Shown here: piece by piece, positions 32,043 to 41,265 of the stretch
How positions within the stretch are numbered: the first letter of the stretch is position 1
How the letters are laid out: each line of letters opens with the position of its first letter
DNA from: JBCBKL01 sp963922565
GTDB lineage: Bacteria > Pseudomonadota > Alphaproteobacteria > Rhodobacterales > Rhodobacteraceae
Direction of reading: 5' to 3'
Length of the DNA: 64,000 bases
Assembly (NCBI GenBank): GCA_963922565.1
Contig: CAWUIQ010000001.1
Location: forward strand, 1 to 64,000
The notes under the pieces: model-generated
What the model was told of the DNA's origin: nothing
The model's input: the letters and a program-made list of their open reading frames with translations, nothing else
Database searches by the model: none
Translations under genes and position numbers: made by a program

Positions 32043-33626
32043 TTATGCAGAAATGCGTGTTTGCTGGAGTAGATCCGCCTCGAACCGCCGGAGTGTCCGA
32101 CGTGCCGCGCGGCCGTATCCGTGCCCTGTCCACGGATCAATCTCAGGAAAAATTGTGCAGATTTCGTCAATGATCGCGCTTTCGAAACTCGACGTTGTCT
32201 GCGGCCCCGGCAGGAAGCTTTCGGTTGGCAGGCCCTCTGCAAAGATCACCTGATGCCGGTCGAACATGATGTGCACGTATTCGACCTGTGCATCGGGAAC
32301 TGGCCGAACCCTGAGGTCATCGACAAGCGCCTTTGCGGGCACAAGCACCTCAGGTTCGCCAAACAGCAATTCGGCCAGCCCGTCCCTGATCAGTATACGG
32401 TGCTCTGGCGACACGAGCAGCTGTCGGTGTTGGCCGAACGTGTTGGCCTTGATCCGTATCGGTGCAAAGGGTCCGGTGCCCTGCACCTTGCGCCGCCCAA
32501 CCCACCTCACAGCCTGCGGGCCGTCATCCTGGGTCAGCACCAGATCACCAACGGCCAACGTCTCGATTGGGCACTCACCGTCCGGCGTCTTGATCAGGGT
32601 GCCAACAACGAAACACGGGATGGTGCTGACGTTAACGATCCCGGTATCCGTGTTGATCCCGTTGTCGACTGTGTAGGTGAAGTTGAAGTCCTCAACGTCG
32701 CCATCGCCAAAGATTTCGATCGATCCATCCGGGTTCAAACTGACGGTCTGGCCGGATTTGAGGGTGACCATCGTACCCACAGTCGCCGGCACGCCATTGA
32801 TATGGGTGATTGTCAGCGCGCCGCCGCTGTTGTTGATGTCGTTATTCAGAACCTCGACCTTGCCGATAGAGTTCGCGCCCATGCTCAAGGTGTCTGTCTG
32901 GGCGACGAGATCGGTTTGCAGTGAGTCCGCGGCGATCAGAAGCGACGAGTCATACCGGGCGTCGAACACGTCAGCGACGCCGATACGGATGGAGTTCAGT
33001 GATCCCGCCTCGACCGGGATGGTCAGGGACAGCGTGAGCATCAGCCCGTCCATCTCTGTATTCACGGCGCTGGCGGCATTATCGACGTAAAGGTTACTGT
33101 TGCTGACCGAGTTGATGTTGCCCGGGTCGACGCCGGCATCACCAACAGCCAGCGGAACCTGCGTTCCGTTGACCCAGACGCCGACAAAATCCTGGTAAAT
33201 CGTGGTTTGAAATTCCGGATACTCTTCTGATGCAAAGACGAATTGCATCGTCATCACATCCTGATCCGGTACGAAATCAACGTCGAGAAACGAGGCATCA
33301 CGGGTGCGAACACCGGCCGCTGCATTGAACAATGGTTCGTTGTTCGGGCCGCGTGTGTTGGTTGTCGTATCGGTGCTCTGGTTCGCATCGCCAGAACTGT
33401 TGGTGTAATCGTCGGCCCTGCCGGTTGAGAGAATGACACCCGTGTCTGACGGGGTCGCATTCGGCGCGATGCTCGATCCGTCCCGAAAGATTCCGGCCGA
33501 TCTGTTGTCGCCTGTATAGGATGCGTCCACAATTACGACGCCATCGCCGAAAATGGTTTCGGCCATGTCCTGCGCAGTTGTTCCCTGCCGTACCGTCGTG
33601 ATCGGGAGTTCCGATGCCGCGACCAT
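32043..33626 (-). CDS. Secreted choice-of-anchor-L-like protein with Hint domain
   Basis: The 527-residue protein has an N-terminal domain (about 1-220) with IFGDGVVIVDASYTGDNRSAG, MTMQFVFASEEYPEF and FVGVWVNGTQVPLA, which fits the choice-of-anchor L domain. A cadherin-like linker follows (about 235-340; KVEVLNNDINNSGG), then a Hint_2 domain (about 345-490) starting at CFVVGTLIKTPDGECPIETLAVGDLVLT with an intact first Cys and the LVSPEHRILIRDG block. No signal peptide is seen, which suggests type I secretion (inference). The downstream Hint gene is transcribed from the same strand. Hint domains in such proteins may mediate self-cleavage; this one has the needed Cys. Confidence 0.87.
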   Translation of the reverse strand: MVAASELPITTVRQGTTAQDMAETIFGDGVVIVDASYTGDNRSAGIFRDGSSIAPNATPSDTGVILSTGRADDYTNSSGDANQSTDTTTNTRGPNNEPLFNAAAGVRTRDASFLDVDFVPDQDVMTMQFVFASEEYPEFQTTIYQDFVGVWVNGTQVPLAVGDAGVDPGNINSVSNSNLYVDNAASAVNTEMDGLMLTLSLTIPVEAGSLNSIRIGVADVFDARYDSSLLIAADSLQTDLVAQTDTLSMGANSIGKVEVLNNDINNSGGALTITHINGVPATVGTMVTLKSGQTVSLNPDGSIEIFGDGDVEDFNFTYTVDNGINTDTGIVNVSTIPCFVVGTLIKTPDGECPIETLAVGDLVLTQDDGPQAVRWVGRRKVQGTGPFAPIRIKANTFGQHRQLLVSPEHRILIRDGLAELLFGEPEVLVPAKALVDDLRVRPVPDAQVEYVHIMFDRHQVIFAEGLPTESFLPGPQTTSSFESAIIDEICTIFPEIDPWTGHGYGRAARRTLRRFEADLLQQTRISA

Positions 33627-33868
33627 TACCTGCCCACCCTACCGTTTTGGCAGAACGTCCGCCGTCACCCGGTTACCCAGCGACGTCAGGTCCGCATTAG
33701 GTCAACCCGGATGTGCAAGTGCGATGCTCGAATGCCTGCCTCAGGTCTTATTTTGGGGTTAACCCTAGCATAAGGACTTGATAGCTGTGAATCGGTGCAG
33801 ATCCGCGACTGTACTTCAGCGCGCCATTTTCGCCACATGTTCAATGTCATGCGCCAGGAAGGTGAACA

Positions 33869-35014
33869 ATGAACGGTACGGATCCAGCTGAGCTTACCGC
33901 TGCGTTGATACGCTGCCCGTCCGTCACCCCCGTGGATGCAGGCGCTTTGGATATTCTGCATGATCGCTTGTCTGACGCCGGGTTCGAATGCGCTTGGGCG
34001 GACCGTGGCGGCATTCGCAACCTCCTGGCCCGTTGGGGCGAACGAGGGCATCCGAAAACCTTTGGTTTCAACGGTCATACTGATGTTGTGCCAATCGGAA
34101 ACGAGGCTGACTGGTCAGCACCACCTTTCGGCGCAGAAACGAAAGATGGCGTCATGTATGGCCGCGGGGCAACCGATATGAAGTCGGGGGTCGCGGCCTT
34201 TGCGTCTGCAGCGATCGACTTTGTGCAGGAGGCCAAGCCTGACGGTGCTGTCCTTCTTGCAATCACAGGGGACGAAGAAGGCGTCGCGACCGATGGTACG
34301 GTTGCGCTGCTTGATCATATGGAGCGTACCGGCGAGCGGATGTCGGTCTGTCTGGTAGGAGAGCCGACTTGTCCAGACGAAATGGGCGAAATGATGAAGA
34401 TCGGCCGTCGCGGCTCCCTTACGGCACGATTCACGGCGACAGGTGTTCAGGGGCACTCCGCCTATCCGCACCGCGCCAAGAACCCGCTTCCGCCCTTGGT
34501 GCGGCTGATGGATCGCCTCGCAAGTCAAACCCTTGACGAGGGCACCGAGCATTTCGACGCGTCCACGCTGGCGGTCGTATCGGTGGACACCGGCAACCCG
34601 GCCACGAATGTCATCCCGGCGCAGGCGACGGCGGTCGTCAATATCCGCTTCAACGACGCGCATTCGGGGGAGAGCCTGAGCCGGTGGCTGGAGCATCAAG
34701 CCGCGACGATTGCCGCCGAGTTCGATGTCGACATCGCGGTTGCTGTTTCGGTCTCGGGCGAGAGCTTTCTGACACCACCCGGACCGCTTTCCGACCTTGT
34801 GGCCAACGCGGTCGAGGTTGAAACCGGGCGCAAGCCGGTACTCAGCACTTCGGGCGGCACTTCGGATGCGCGGTTCATCAAGGATCACTGCCCGGTGGTT
34901 GAGTTCGGCCTTGTGGGCCAATCGATGCACCAAGTGGATGAGCATGTCGAAGTCGCACATATCCACCAGCTCAAAGCCATCTATTCGCGGATCCTTCGAG
35001 ACTATTTCGCATGA
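33869..35014 (+). CDS. dapE: Succinyl-diaminopimelate desuccinylase
   Basis: DapE removes succinate from N-succinyl-LL-diaminopimelate, giving LL-DAP for lysine and peptidoglycan. The 381-residue M20-family enzyme shows the metal-binding blocks FNGHTDVVP, YGRGATDMKSGVAAFA, ITGDEEGVATDGT, and a C-terminal SGGTSDARFI; the lid dimerisation domain lies between about 180 and 290. AGGAAGGTGA precedes ATG 33869. Its stop overlaps the GNAT start (ATGA). Confidence 0.96.
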   Translation: MNGTDPAELTAALIRCPSVTPVDAGALDILHDRLSDAGFECAWADRGGIRNLLARWGERGHPKTFGFNGHTDVVPIGNEADWSAPPFGAETKDGVMYGRGATDMKSGVAAFASAAIDFVQEAKPDGAVLLAITGDEEGVATDGTVALLDHMERTGERMSVCLVGEPTCPDEMGEMMKIGRRGSLTARFTATGVQGHSAYPHRAKNPLPPLVRLMDRLASQTLDEGTEHFDASTLAVVSVDTGNPATNVIPAQATAVVNIRFNDAHSGESLSRWLEHQAATIAAEFDVDIAVAVSVSGESFLTPPGPLSDLVANAVEVETGRKPVLSTSGGTSDARFIKDHCPVVEFGLVGQSMHQVDEHVEVAHIHQLKAIYSRILRDYFA

Positions 35015-35424
35015 GGATCGTCGTTACGGATAATATCACAGCCTGCCGCGCCCTTCGAAGGGATGTCTTTATCGATGAACAGGGCGTCAGCGTTGAGGAT
35101 GAGATGGATGATCTCGACGGCGAAGCGATCCACTTTCTCGCTACCGTCGAAGGGGAGCCTGTCGGGACGGCTCGCGTCCTCGTCCATGATCAAACCGTAA
35201 AGATCGGTCGGGTCTGCGTCGCGAAATCGCAAAGGGGCTCCGGCCTTGGTGCCGCTCTGATGAACGCGACAATCGAATGGGCGCGAGAGGCCGGGTTGTC
35301 TACCGCGAAACTGAGTTCCCAGACCCATGCTATCCCGTTCTATGAGGGTCTTGGCTTTAGTGCCTTTGGCCCGGAATATGACGATGCAGGGATCCCACAC
35401 CGCGATATGGAGCGGCGTTTGTGA
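35011..35424 (+). CDS. GNAT-family N-acetyltransferase
   Basis: The 137-residue protein is a small GNAT acetyltransferase with an EQGVSVEDEMDDLDG segment near residue 24 (as in ElaA/YjcF-type proteins), the acetyl-CoA loop VCVAKSQRGSGLGAALM (Q/RxxGxG/A) and AIPFYEGLGFSAFG near the C-terminus. The acceptor substrate is unknown. It is translationally coupled to dapE before it (ATGA) and to the DUF2064 gene after it (GTGA). Confidence 0.9.
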   Translation: MRIVVTDNITACRALRRDVFIDEQGVSVEDEMDDLDGEAIHFLATVEGEPVGTARVLVHDQTVKIGRVCVAKSQRGSGLGAALMNATIEWAREAGLSTAKLSSQTHAIPFYEGLGFSAFGPEYDDAGIPHRDMERRL

Positions 35425-36005
35425 AACCAACGCTGATCGTGATGATCAAGGAGCCGCGCCCGGGCCGCGTCAAAACCCGGCTTGGCCGTGACATTGGTAT
35501 GATCGAGGCCGCGTGGTGGTACCGGCACCACATGAGCAGGCTGCTGTCGAACGTCAAAGATCCGCGCTGGCGAAGCGTTGCCGCCTTTGCGCCGGATCAG
35601 GCGAGAACCTTGCCCGGCGAAGTTCAGGAGCACTGGCCCCAAGGTCGCGGCGATCTTGGGCGCAGAATGATGCGAATGCTGCACCGCGCGGGCGGACCTT
35701 CGTTGCTGGTCGGTTCCGATATCCATGCCATGACCCGTGACCACATTGCGCGCGCGTGGCGCATTCTTGGACAAAACGACGCCGTGATCGGCCCTTCCCC
35801 CGATGGCGGGTTCTGGCTTTTGGGGCTGAAACACCCACGTCGGCACGCCCCTAACTGCCTCGATGGCGCGCGCTGGTCCTCGCCCTTCGCGCTGGCTGAT
35901 ACGGTGCAAAGGCTTGGCGGCAGAGTTGCCTTTACGGACGAGCTGCAAGACATCGATACAGCCGAAGATTTGGCAATGACGCGCACCAAGGCCCGTGATA
36001 CGTGA
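35421..36005 (+). CDS. DUF2064 / TIGR04282-type glycosyltransferase-like protein
   Basis: The 194-residue protein has LIVMIKEPRPGRVKTRLGRDIG at the start, GRGDLGRRMMRML, LLVGSDIHAMT and GPSPDGGFWLLGL, the signature of the DUF2064 family, which has a GT-A-like nucleotidyl or glycosyl transfer fold. Relatives include a putative arsenosugar-synthesis enzyme, but no arsenic genes are near. GTG 35421 overlaps the GNAT TGA. It ends 6 bp before the rnr start. Confidence 0.85.
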   Translation: MKPTLIVMIKEPRPGRVKTRLGRDIGMIEAAWWYRHHMSRLLSNVKDPRWRSVAAFAPDQARTLPGEVQEHWPQGRGDLGRRMMRMLHRAGGPSLLVGSDIHAMTRDHIARAWRILGQNDAVIGPSPDGGFWLLGLKHPRRHAPNCLDGARWSSPFALADTVQRLGGRVAFTDELQDIDTAEDLAMTRTKARDT

Positions 36006-36011
36006 CGGGGT

Positions 36012-38267
36012 ATGAACCGTCTCCCCACCAAAGCCGAAATTCTGGACTGGATCGCCGCCAACCCGACCCAAACGGCCAAGCGCGACATCGCAAAGGCGTT
36101 CGGGGTCAAGGGAGCGGCCCGGATTGATCTGAAGCGGCTGCTGAAGGAGCTCGAAGCCGAAGGTCACATCGAAAAACGCAAGCGCAGCTATCAAGACCCG
36201 GACCGGCTGCCACCCGTCAGCGTCCTTCAGGTCACCGGGCCCGACCACAGCGGCGATCTGTTTGCCCGCCCGGTTGAATGGCAGGGTGAAGGCATTGAAC
36301 CCCGCGTACTGGTGCTGCCCCGCGCCTCTGACCCGGCTTTGGCCGAGGGCGACCGGATTCTCGCCCGGCTGACACTCGTTAAGGAAGACAGCCACAATTA
36401 CGAGGCCCGATTGATCCGTCGTATCGGCACCAACCCGCGCCGGGTTTTGGGCGTCTTCCGGGCGGGTGCCGAAGGCGGGCGGATCGTGCCAATCGACAAA
36501 GGCCACGACAAAGAGTGGATCGTGCCAGCTGGTGCGACGCACGGTGCAAAGGATGGCGAGCTGGTCGAGGCGGAACAATCCGGCCCCAAGGGTCGCCTGG
36601 GGTTGCCCCGTGCCCGCGTCACCGACCGTTTGGGCGATCCGTCAGCGCCCAAGGCGGTTTCGCTGATCGCCATCCACCAGCACGGCATACCAGACGCCTT
36701 TCCCGATGACGTCATCGCCGAGGCTGACAGCAAGAAACCCATTGGCCTCAAGGGGCGCGAGGATCTTCGCGACATGCCCCTGATCACCATCGATCCGTCC
36801 GACGCCCGCGATCACGACGATGCGTGTTATGCGCACGCCGATGACAATCCTGCCAATCCGGGCGGCCACGTCATCTGGGTCGCGATCGCCGACGTCGCGG
36901 CCTACGTTCAGCCCGGCTCGGCCCTGGACCGAGAGGCGCGCAAACGCGGCAACTCCATCTATTTCCCCGACCGGGTCGTGCCGATGCTTCCAGACCGACT
37001 TTCGGGGGATCTTTGCAGCCTGCACGAAGGTGTTCCACGCGCCTGTATCGCCGTCCGGATGCAGATCGATGAGCGCGGTAATATGATCGGTCACCGCTTT
37101 GTCCGCGGCTTGATGCGGTCTGTTGCTTCGCTCAACTATCAGGAAGTTCAGGCTGCCATTGACGGCGAACCCAATGATCGCACGGAACCGCTGCTTGAGC
37201 CGCTGCTGAAACCTTTGTTCGAAGCTTATGAAGCGTTGACCAAGGCGCGCCACGCGCGGCAACCTCTCGATCTTGATCTGCCAGAACGCCGGATCGTACT
37301 TGATGACGATGGAAAGGTGCTTTCAGTCGCCTTCAAGGACAGGCTTGACGCGCACCGGCTGATCGAAGAATTCATGATCCTCGCGAACGTCGCGGCGGCT
37401 GAAACGCTCTTGTCCAAGCGATCACCGCTTCTGTTTCGGGTGCACGAGGAACCTGATCCCGACAAGCTTGATGCCTTGCGAGAGACGGCTGCCGCCTCGG
37501 GTTTGACGCTGGCAAAGGGTCAGGTGCTCAAGACGTCTCATCTGAACCGGCTTTTGGCGCAAGCGGCCGCTTCCGAGGATGCCGAACTGATCAACATGGC
37601 GACGCTGCGGTCGATAACTCAAGCCTATTACAGTCCCGAAAATTTCGGGCACTTTGGTTTGGCTTTGAAGAACTACGCGCATTTCACCTCGCCCATCCGG
37701 CGATACTCCGATCTGGTTGTGCATCGCGCGCTGGTTTCGGTTCATGGCTGGGGCAAAGATGGGCTGACCGCGGCTGACATAGACGAGCTTGAGCGCACCG
37801 CGGAACATATCTCGGAAACCGAACGCCGCTCGATGGCGGCCGAGCGGGACACGACAGACCGCTACCTCGCAAGTTATCTGAATGAGCGCGTGGGCGCGGA
37901 GTTTGAGGGGCGGATCAGCGGGATCGCGAAGTTTGGGATATTCGTCAAGCTCGAGGGCACCGGGGCAGACGGGCTGGTGCCCATTCGAACGATCGGCAGT
38001 GAATACTTCCACTTTGACCGCGAGGCCGGGACTTTGATGGGCTCTGACACCGGCCTGACACTTTCACTCGGCCAAGCGGTGACGGTTCGGCTGACGGAAA
38101 CTGTTCCGGTCACAGGGGGCATTGCGCTGGAGCTATTGGCCCTTGACGGAAAGTCGTTGCCCCGAGGTCGGCCTTCTCCGGCCCGCCGAAGCCCGCGCAA
38201 GAAAGCCATTCGGGCCAAGCGCAAGGGTGACAAGACGAGGCGCAAGGTCACCCGCAGCCGACGCTAG
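36012..38267 (+). CDS. rnr: Ribonuclease R
   Basis: RNase R is a processive 3'-5' exoribonuclease that degrades structured RNA. The 751-residue protein has an N-terminal helix-turn-helix-like part (TKAEILDWIAANPTQTAKRDIAKAF), cold-shock domains, the RNB catalytic domain with DPSDARDHDDACYA metal-binding Asp residues and NSIYFPDRVVPMLPDRLS, an S1 domain (FEGRISGIAKFGIFVKLEG), and a Lys/Arg-rich tail of about 35 residues. It ends in overlap with the GST gene on the other strand. Confidence 0.96.
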   Translation: MNRLPTKAEILDWIAANPTQTAKRDIAKAFGVKGAARIDLKRLLKELEAEGHIEKRKRSYQDPDRLPPVSVLQVTGPDHSGDLFARPVEWQGEGIEPRVLVLPRASDPALAEGDRILARLTLVKEDSHNYEARLIRRIGTNPRRVLGVFRAGAEGGRIVPIDKGHDKEWIVPAGATHGAKDGELVEAEQSGPKGRLGLPRARVTDRLGDPSAPKAVSLIAIHQHGIPDAFPDDVIAEADSKKPIGLKGREDLRDMPLITIDPSDARDHDDACYAHADDNPANPGGHVIWVAIADVAAYVQPGSALDREARKRGNSIYFPDRVVPMLPDRLSGDLCSLHEGVPRACIAVRMQIDERGNMIGHRFVRGLMRSVASLNYQEVQAAIDGEPNDRTEPLLEPLLKPLFEAYEALTKARHARQPLDLDLPERRIVLDDDGKVLSVAFKDRLDAHRLIEEFMILANVAAAETLLSKRSPLLFRVHEEPDPDKLDALRETAAASGLTLAKGQVLKTSHLNRLLAQAAASEDAELINMATLRSITQAYYSPENFGHFGLALKNYAHFTSPIRRYSDLVVHRALVSVHGWGKDGLTAADIDELERTAEHISETERRSMAAERDTTDRYLASYLNERVGAEFEGRISGIAKFGIFVKLEGTGADGLVPIRTIGSEYFHFDREAGTLMGSDTGLTLSLGQAVTVRLTETVPVTGGIALELLALDGKSLPRGRPSPARRSPRKKAIRAKRKGDKTRRKVTRSRR

Positions 38268-38956
38268 CCCATCTGTTCGGCCACCCGATCTGTGTACTCG
38301 GACAGGATTGTGTCGTCGGCGATGCGGCGGCTGAGCGGTGTTTCAACCGGCGTCGATCGCCCACCGCGCAACATGGCGCCAACGCTCGCATCCGCTGCCG
38401 TCGCCGTTTGCCCGAAGAGAAACGGACCCTGCCACAACCGGGTCGCGATAGCCTGCAGATCGGGTTCCAGTCGGGCAAGCCGCTCTTCCGCGGTTAAGCG
38501 GCCAAGACCCTGTGCATGCATGCCCTTGACCACGTTGCGGCGAATGCTGCCCGCGATGGCGCCCCGAATGAGTTTCGGCATTTCGTTAAAGTAAGTGTCA
38601 CGGATAAGCGGCCAAACGGCTTCATTGTCCCACCGATCGAGCAGGATATGGAAATAGATGTGTTCCTCGGCCATGCGGATAAAGGCGCGCGATGTTGCCT
38701 TGTCGATATCACTTAGGCCGGCGTCGAAATCTACGCCTTTGGCCTCGAGATAGGCCCGAATGTTGTCGCTGTCGCCAATGACCTGTCCATCGACAGAGAT
38801 GGCGGGCAGTTTTCCACTGGGCCATTTGCGCGGATCCTTGGTGTCTTGGCGTTGCCACTGAAATCCGGATGCGTTGAGCAGGTACATGGCTTTGACGCAG
38901 AAGGGGCTGGGTGCCGGTTCGCCAAAGGCGGGCGGATAGGTGATCAGCGTAATCAT
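38264..38956 (-). CDS. Glutathione S-transferase family protein
   Basis: The 230-residue protein has a thioredoxin-like N-terminal domain (SPFCVKAMYLLNASGF, KLPAISVDGQVIGDSDNI) and a helical C-terminal domain with GPFLFGQTATAADASVGAML. The N-terminal wording is of the Fax/metaxin-like GST type, which often lacks ordinary GST activity. Its 3' end overlaps rnr by four bases, stop to stop. A 76-bp gap separates it from the divergent WYL regulator, which might control it. GGAG lies seven bases before ATG. Confidence 0.88.
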   Translation of the reverse strand: MITLITYPPAFGEPAPSPFCVKAMYLLNASGFQWQRQDTKDPRKWPSGKLPAISVDGQVIGDSDNIRAYLEAKGVDFDAGLSDIDKATSRAFIRMAEEHIYFHILLDRWDNEAVWPLIRDTYFNEMPKLIRGAIAGSIRRNVVKGMHAQGLGRLTAEERLARLEPDLQAIATRLWQGPFLFGQTATAADASVGAMLRGGRSTPVETPLSRRIADDTILSEYTDRVAEQMG

Positions 38957-39032
38957 ATCAGGCTCCTCTCCTCAGCGTTTCCTAGATCAGCCTAGTGACA
39001 ATATCTGGCAGGACATGTGATAGTATGTGGCC

Positions 39033-39743
39033 ATGTCCCGGACCCACCGACTCCTTCAATTGATGCAGAGCCTTCGCAGCTTTGCGCCACCGGTCACCGC
39101 TGAACGGCTGTCGAATGAAATGCAGGTATCGCTGCGTACGATTTATCGCGATATCGACACGTTGCGAGGGCTTGGGGCTGTCATCGACGGCGAGGCGGGG
39201 TTTGGATACACCCTGATTGAGGATGCGGCGCTGCCGCCCCTGGCCTTTGATGACGACGAATTGGAGGCGCTGGTTCTTGGTCTTCGGGAGGTTACGATCA
39301 TCGGTGATCCGGCGCTGGCCTCGGCGGCGAATTCCGCTCTTGCCAAGATTCAGGCGCGGGTTCCTGCAAGTCAGGCTCAGAGGTTGAAACACGCCGTGTT
39401 GGACGCACAGCGATTTGCGCGCCCAACCGCCCCAACGATCGACGTGGCACGTCTGCGTCGGGCAACGAGGGAAGAATTCAGCGTCCGGTTTGACTACGAG
39501 GACGCAAAGGGGCGACAAACCCAGCGAATGGTTAAACCGCTTGGCATCGTCTACCTCGAAAACACCAGCATGCTGTCCGCTTGGTGCCATCTGCGCGAGG
39601 ATTTCCGGGTGTTTCGTCTTGATCGGATGCGGGAACTTGAGGTGACCGACCTCAGCTTCAGGCCGCATCGGGTAGCGTTGCTGCGCGATCATCTCGAACG
39701 GATACGCGCCGAGACGGAAAAATACGGCTCACACCACCACTGA
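39033..39743 (+). CDS. YafY-type transcriptional regulator (HTH-WYL)
   Basis: The 236-residue regulator has an N-terminal HTH_11 winged helix (RTHRLLQLMQSLRSFAPPVTAERLSNEMQVS, then TIYRDIDTLRGLGAVIDG) and a WYL domain (about 135-215; VRFDYEDAKGRQTQRMVKPLGIVYLENTSMLSAWCHLREDFRVFRLDRM). WYL domains bind nucleotides or small ligands and often control DNA-damage or defence genes. It is divergent from the GST gene, its likely target (inference). ATG 39033 is chosen over the GTG at 39027; the ribosome site is not clear. Confidence 0.85.
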   Translation: MSRTHRLLQLMQSLRSFAPPVTAERLSNEMQVSLRTIYRDIDTLRGLGAVIDGEAGFGYTLIEDAALPPLAFDDDELEALVLGLREVTIIGDPALASAANSALAKIQARVPASQAQRLKHAVLDAQRFARPTAPTIDVARLRRATREEFSVRFDYEDAKGRQTQRMVKPLGIVYLENTSMLSAWCHLREDFRVFRLDRMRELEVTDLSFRPHRVALLRDHLERIRAETEKYGSHHH

Positions 39744-39822
39744 TCGCTTTGTTGTCTTTTGAGCCTGCTCGTTTCGGGGTATGGTGCACCAAAAGCGGGA
39801 AACGCGAAACGAGGCACAGGCG

Positions 39823-41151
39823 ATGCGGTATCTGATAGGACTGGTTGTTGTACTGTTTGGTGTTGAGGGCGGATTTGCTGCTGCGACATCTGAAGAAACA
39901 CTTAGGCCGCAAGTCCGGCCCGATGGCGCGGTCCGCGTCGCTTCGGTTGCGTCGGTTCCGGTGCTGCGGCCGCAAATTCGGCCTGAAATCGTACAGAACC
40001 TGCAAGCGCCTCAGCCCACCCTTGTCGCGGCCAATGCCCGGTTTGAACGATGGATTGTGGCATTCCGGCCTCGCGCTATGGCGGCTGGAATCAGTGGATC
40101 GGTCTTTGATCGTGCGTTTCGCGGGGTCGCCTACGATCCGGAGGTGATCGAGCGCGACCGAAATCAGAGCGAATTCACCAAGACGATCTGGGATTATCTG
40201 GATAGCGCCGCGTCAGACACCCGCGTGCGGAACGGCAAGGACGCCTTGCGCAAACACCGAAAAACCTTGGATGCAATCGAGGCCCGCTATGGTGTCGACA
40301 AGGATGTCGTGGTTGCGATCTGGGGCTTGGAAAGCGCCTATGGATCGTTTCGTGGCAGCCACAACGTCATTCAGGCGCTTGCAACGCTTGCCTTTGACGG
40401 ACGCCGCTCACGGTTTTTCGAGGCACAGTTGATCGCCGCTCTGCAAATCCTTCAGAGCGGAGACACTGAGCCACGCAACATGACGGGCAGCTGGGCCGGT
40501 GCCATGGGGCACACGCAGTTCATGCCGACGTCTTATCTGGATCTCGCGGTCGATTTCACCGGGGACGGGCGCCGTGACATCTGGGCCGATGACCCAAGCG
40601 ATGCGTTGGCTTCGACAGCGGCCTATCTGAAACGGTTCGGATGGGTCAAAGGCCAGCCATGGGGCGTGGAAGTACAATTGCCTGCAAACTTTGACTTTTC
40701 ACAGGCGAACAGGAAAATCCGCAAAAGCCCGGCAGATTGGGCAGCACTCGGCGTTCGGGATATGCAGGGGCGACCTGTTGCCAATTACGGTTCTGCGTCC
40801 ATCCTGCTTCCGGCGGGCAGCCAGGGTGCGGCTTTCATGATCTTCAAGAATTTCGGGGTTATCGAGCGCTATAACCCCGCCGATGCCTATGTAATCGGCG
40901 TCGGCCACCTGTCGGATCGGATTACAGGTGGCCCCAAGATCCAGTCGAACTGGCCGCGGGATGATCGGGCACTGACATTTCGCGAAAGAAAAGAGCTGCA
41001 GCAGCGGCTGACGCGCGCGGGGTTCGATACGCTCGGGGTTGATGGCAAAATCGGCCCAAAAACGATAACCGCAGTACGGGCTTACCAGCGCGCGCAGGGT
41101 TTGCGGCCTGATGGCTATGCCTCGTTGAAGCTGCTCAAGCAACTTCGTTAG
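39823..41151 (+). CDS. Lytic murein transglycosylase (MltB-type) with peptidoglycan-binding domain
   Basis: The 442-residue periplasmic enzyme cleaves peptidoglycan between MurNAc and GlcNAc, leaving 1,6-anhydroMurNAc ends. A signal peptide (MRYLIGLVVVLFGVEGGFAAA) is followed by the SLT_2/MltB domain with VVVAIWGLESAYGSFRG (catalytic Glu), GSWAGAMGHTQFMPTSY and DIWADDPSDALASTAAYL, then a PG_binding_1 domain (about 395-442; LTRAGFDTLGVDGKIGPKT). No lipobox is seen. GAGGCACAGG precedes ATG 39823. Confidence 0.93.
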   Translation: MRYLIGLVVVLFGVEGGFAAATSEETLRPQVRPDGAVRVASVASVPVLRPQIRPEIVQNLQAPQPTLVAANARFERWIVAFRPRAMAAGISGSVFDRAFRGVAYDPEVIERDRNQSEFTKTIWDYLDSAASDTRVRNGKDALRKHRKTLDAIEARYGVDKDVVVAIWGLESAYGSFRGSHNVIQALATLAFDGRRSRFFEAQLIAALQILQSGDTEPRNMTGSWAGAMGHTQFMPTSYLDLAVDFTGDGRRDIWADDPSDALASTAAYLKRFGWVKGQPWGVEVQLPANFDFSQANRKIRKSPADWAALGVRDMQGRPVANYGSASILLPAGSQGAAFMIFKNFGVIERYNPADAYVIGVGHLSDRITGGPKIQSNWPRDDRALTFRERKELQQRLTRAGFDTLGVDGKIGPKTITAVRAYQRAQGLRPDGYASLKLLKQLR

Positions 41152-41265
41152 GCTCTGCGTTCACGCACAGATCAACTTGAATGACCGCAGGGTGCTCTGC
41201 CCTTGCAACGGGTGAAGCCGACCTTACTGTCGTCGGTGTCTATCACGCACAGAAAGGCTTGCCCG

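Noticed and set aside
35340..36578. Minus-strand open frame of 412 codons opposite the GNAT, DUF2064 and rnr genes
   Set aside because: It is a shadow of three real coupled genes, with no domain and no ribosome site.
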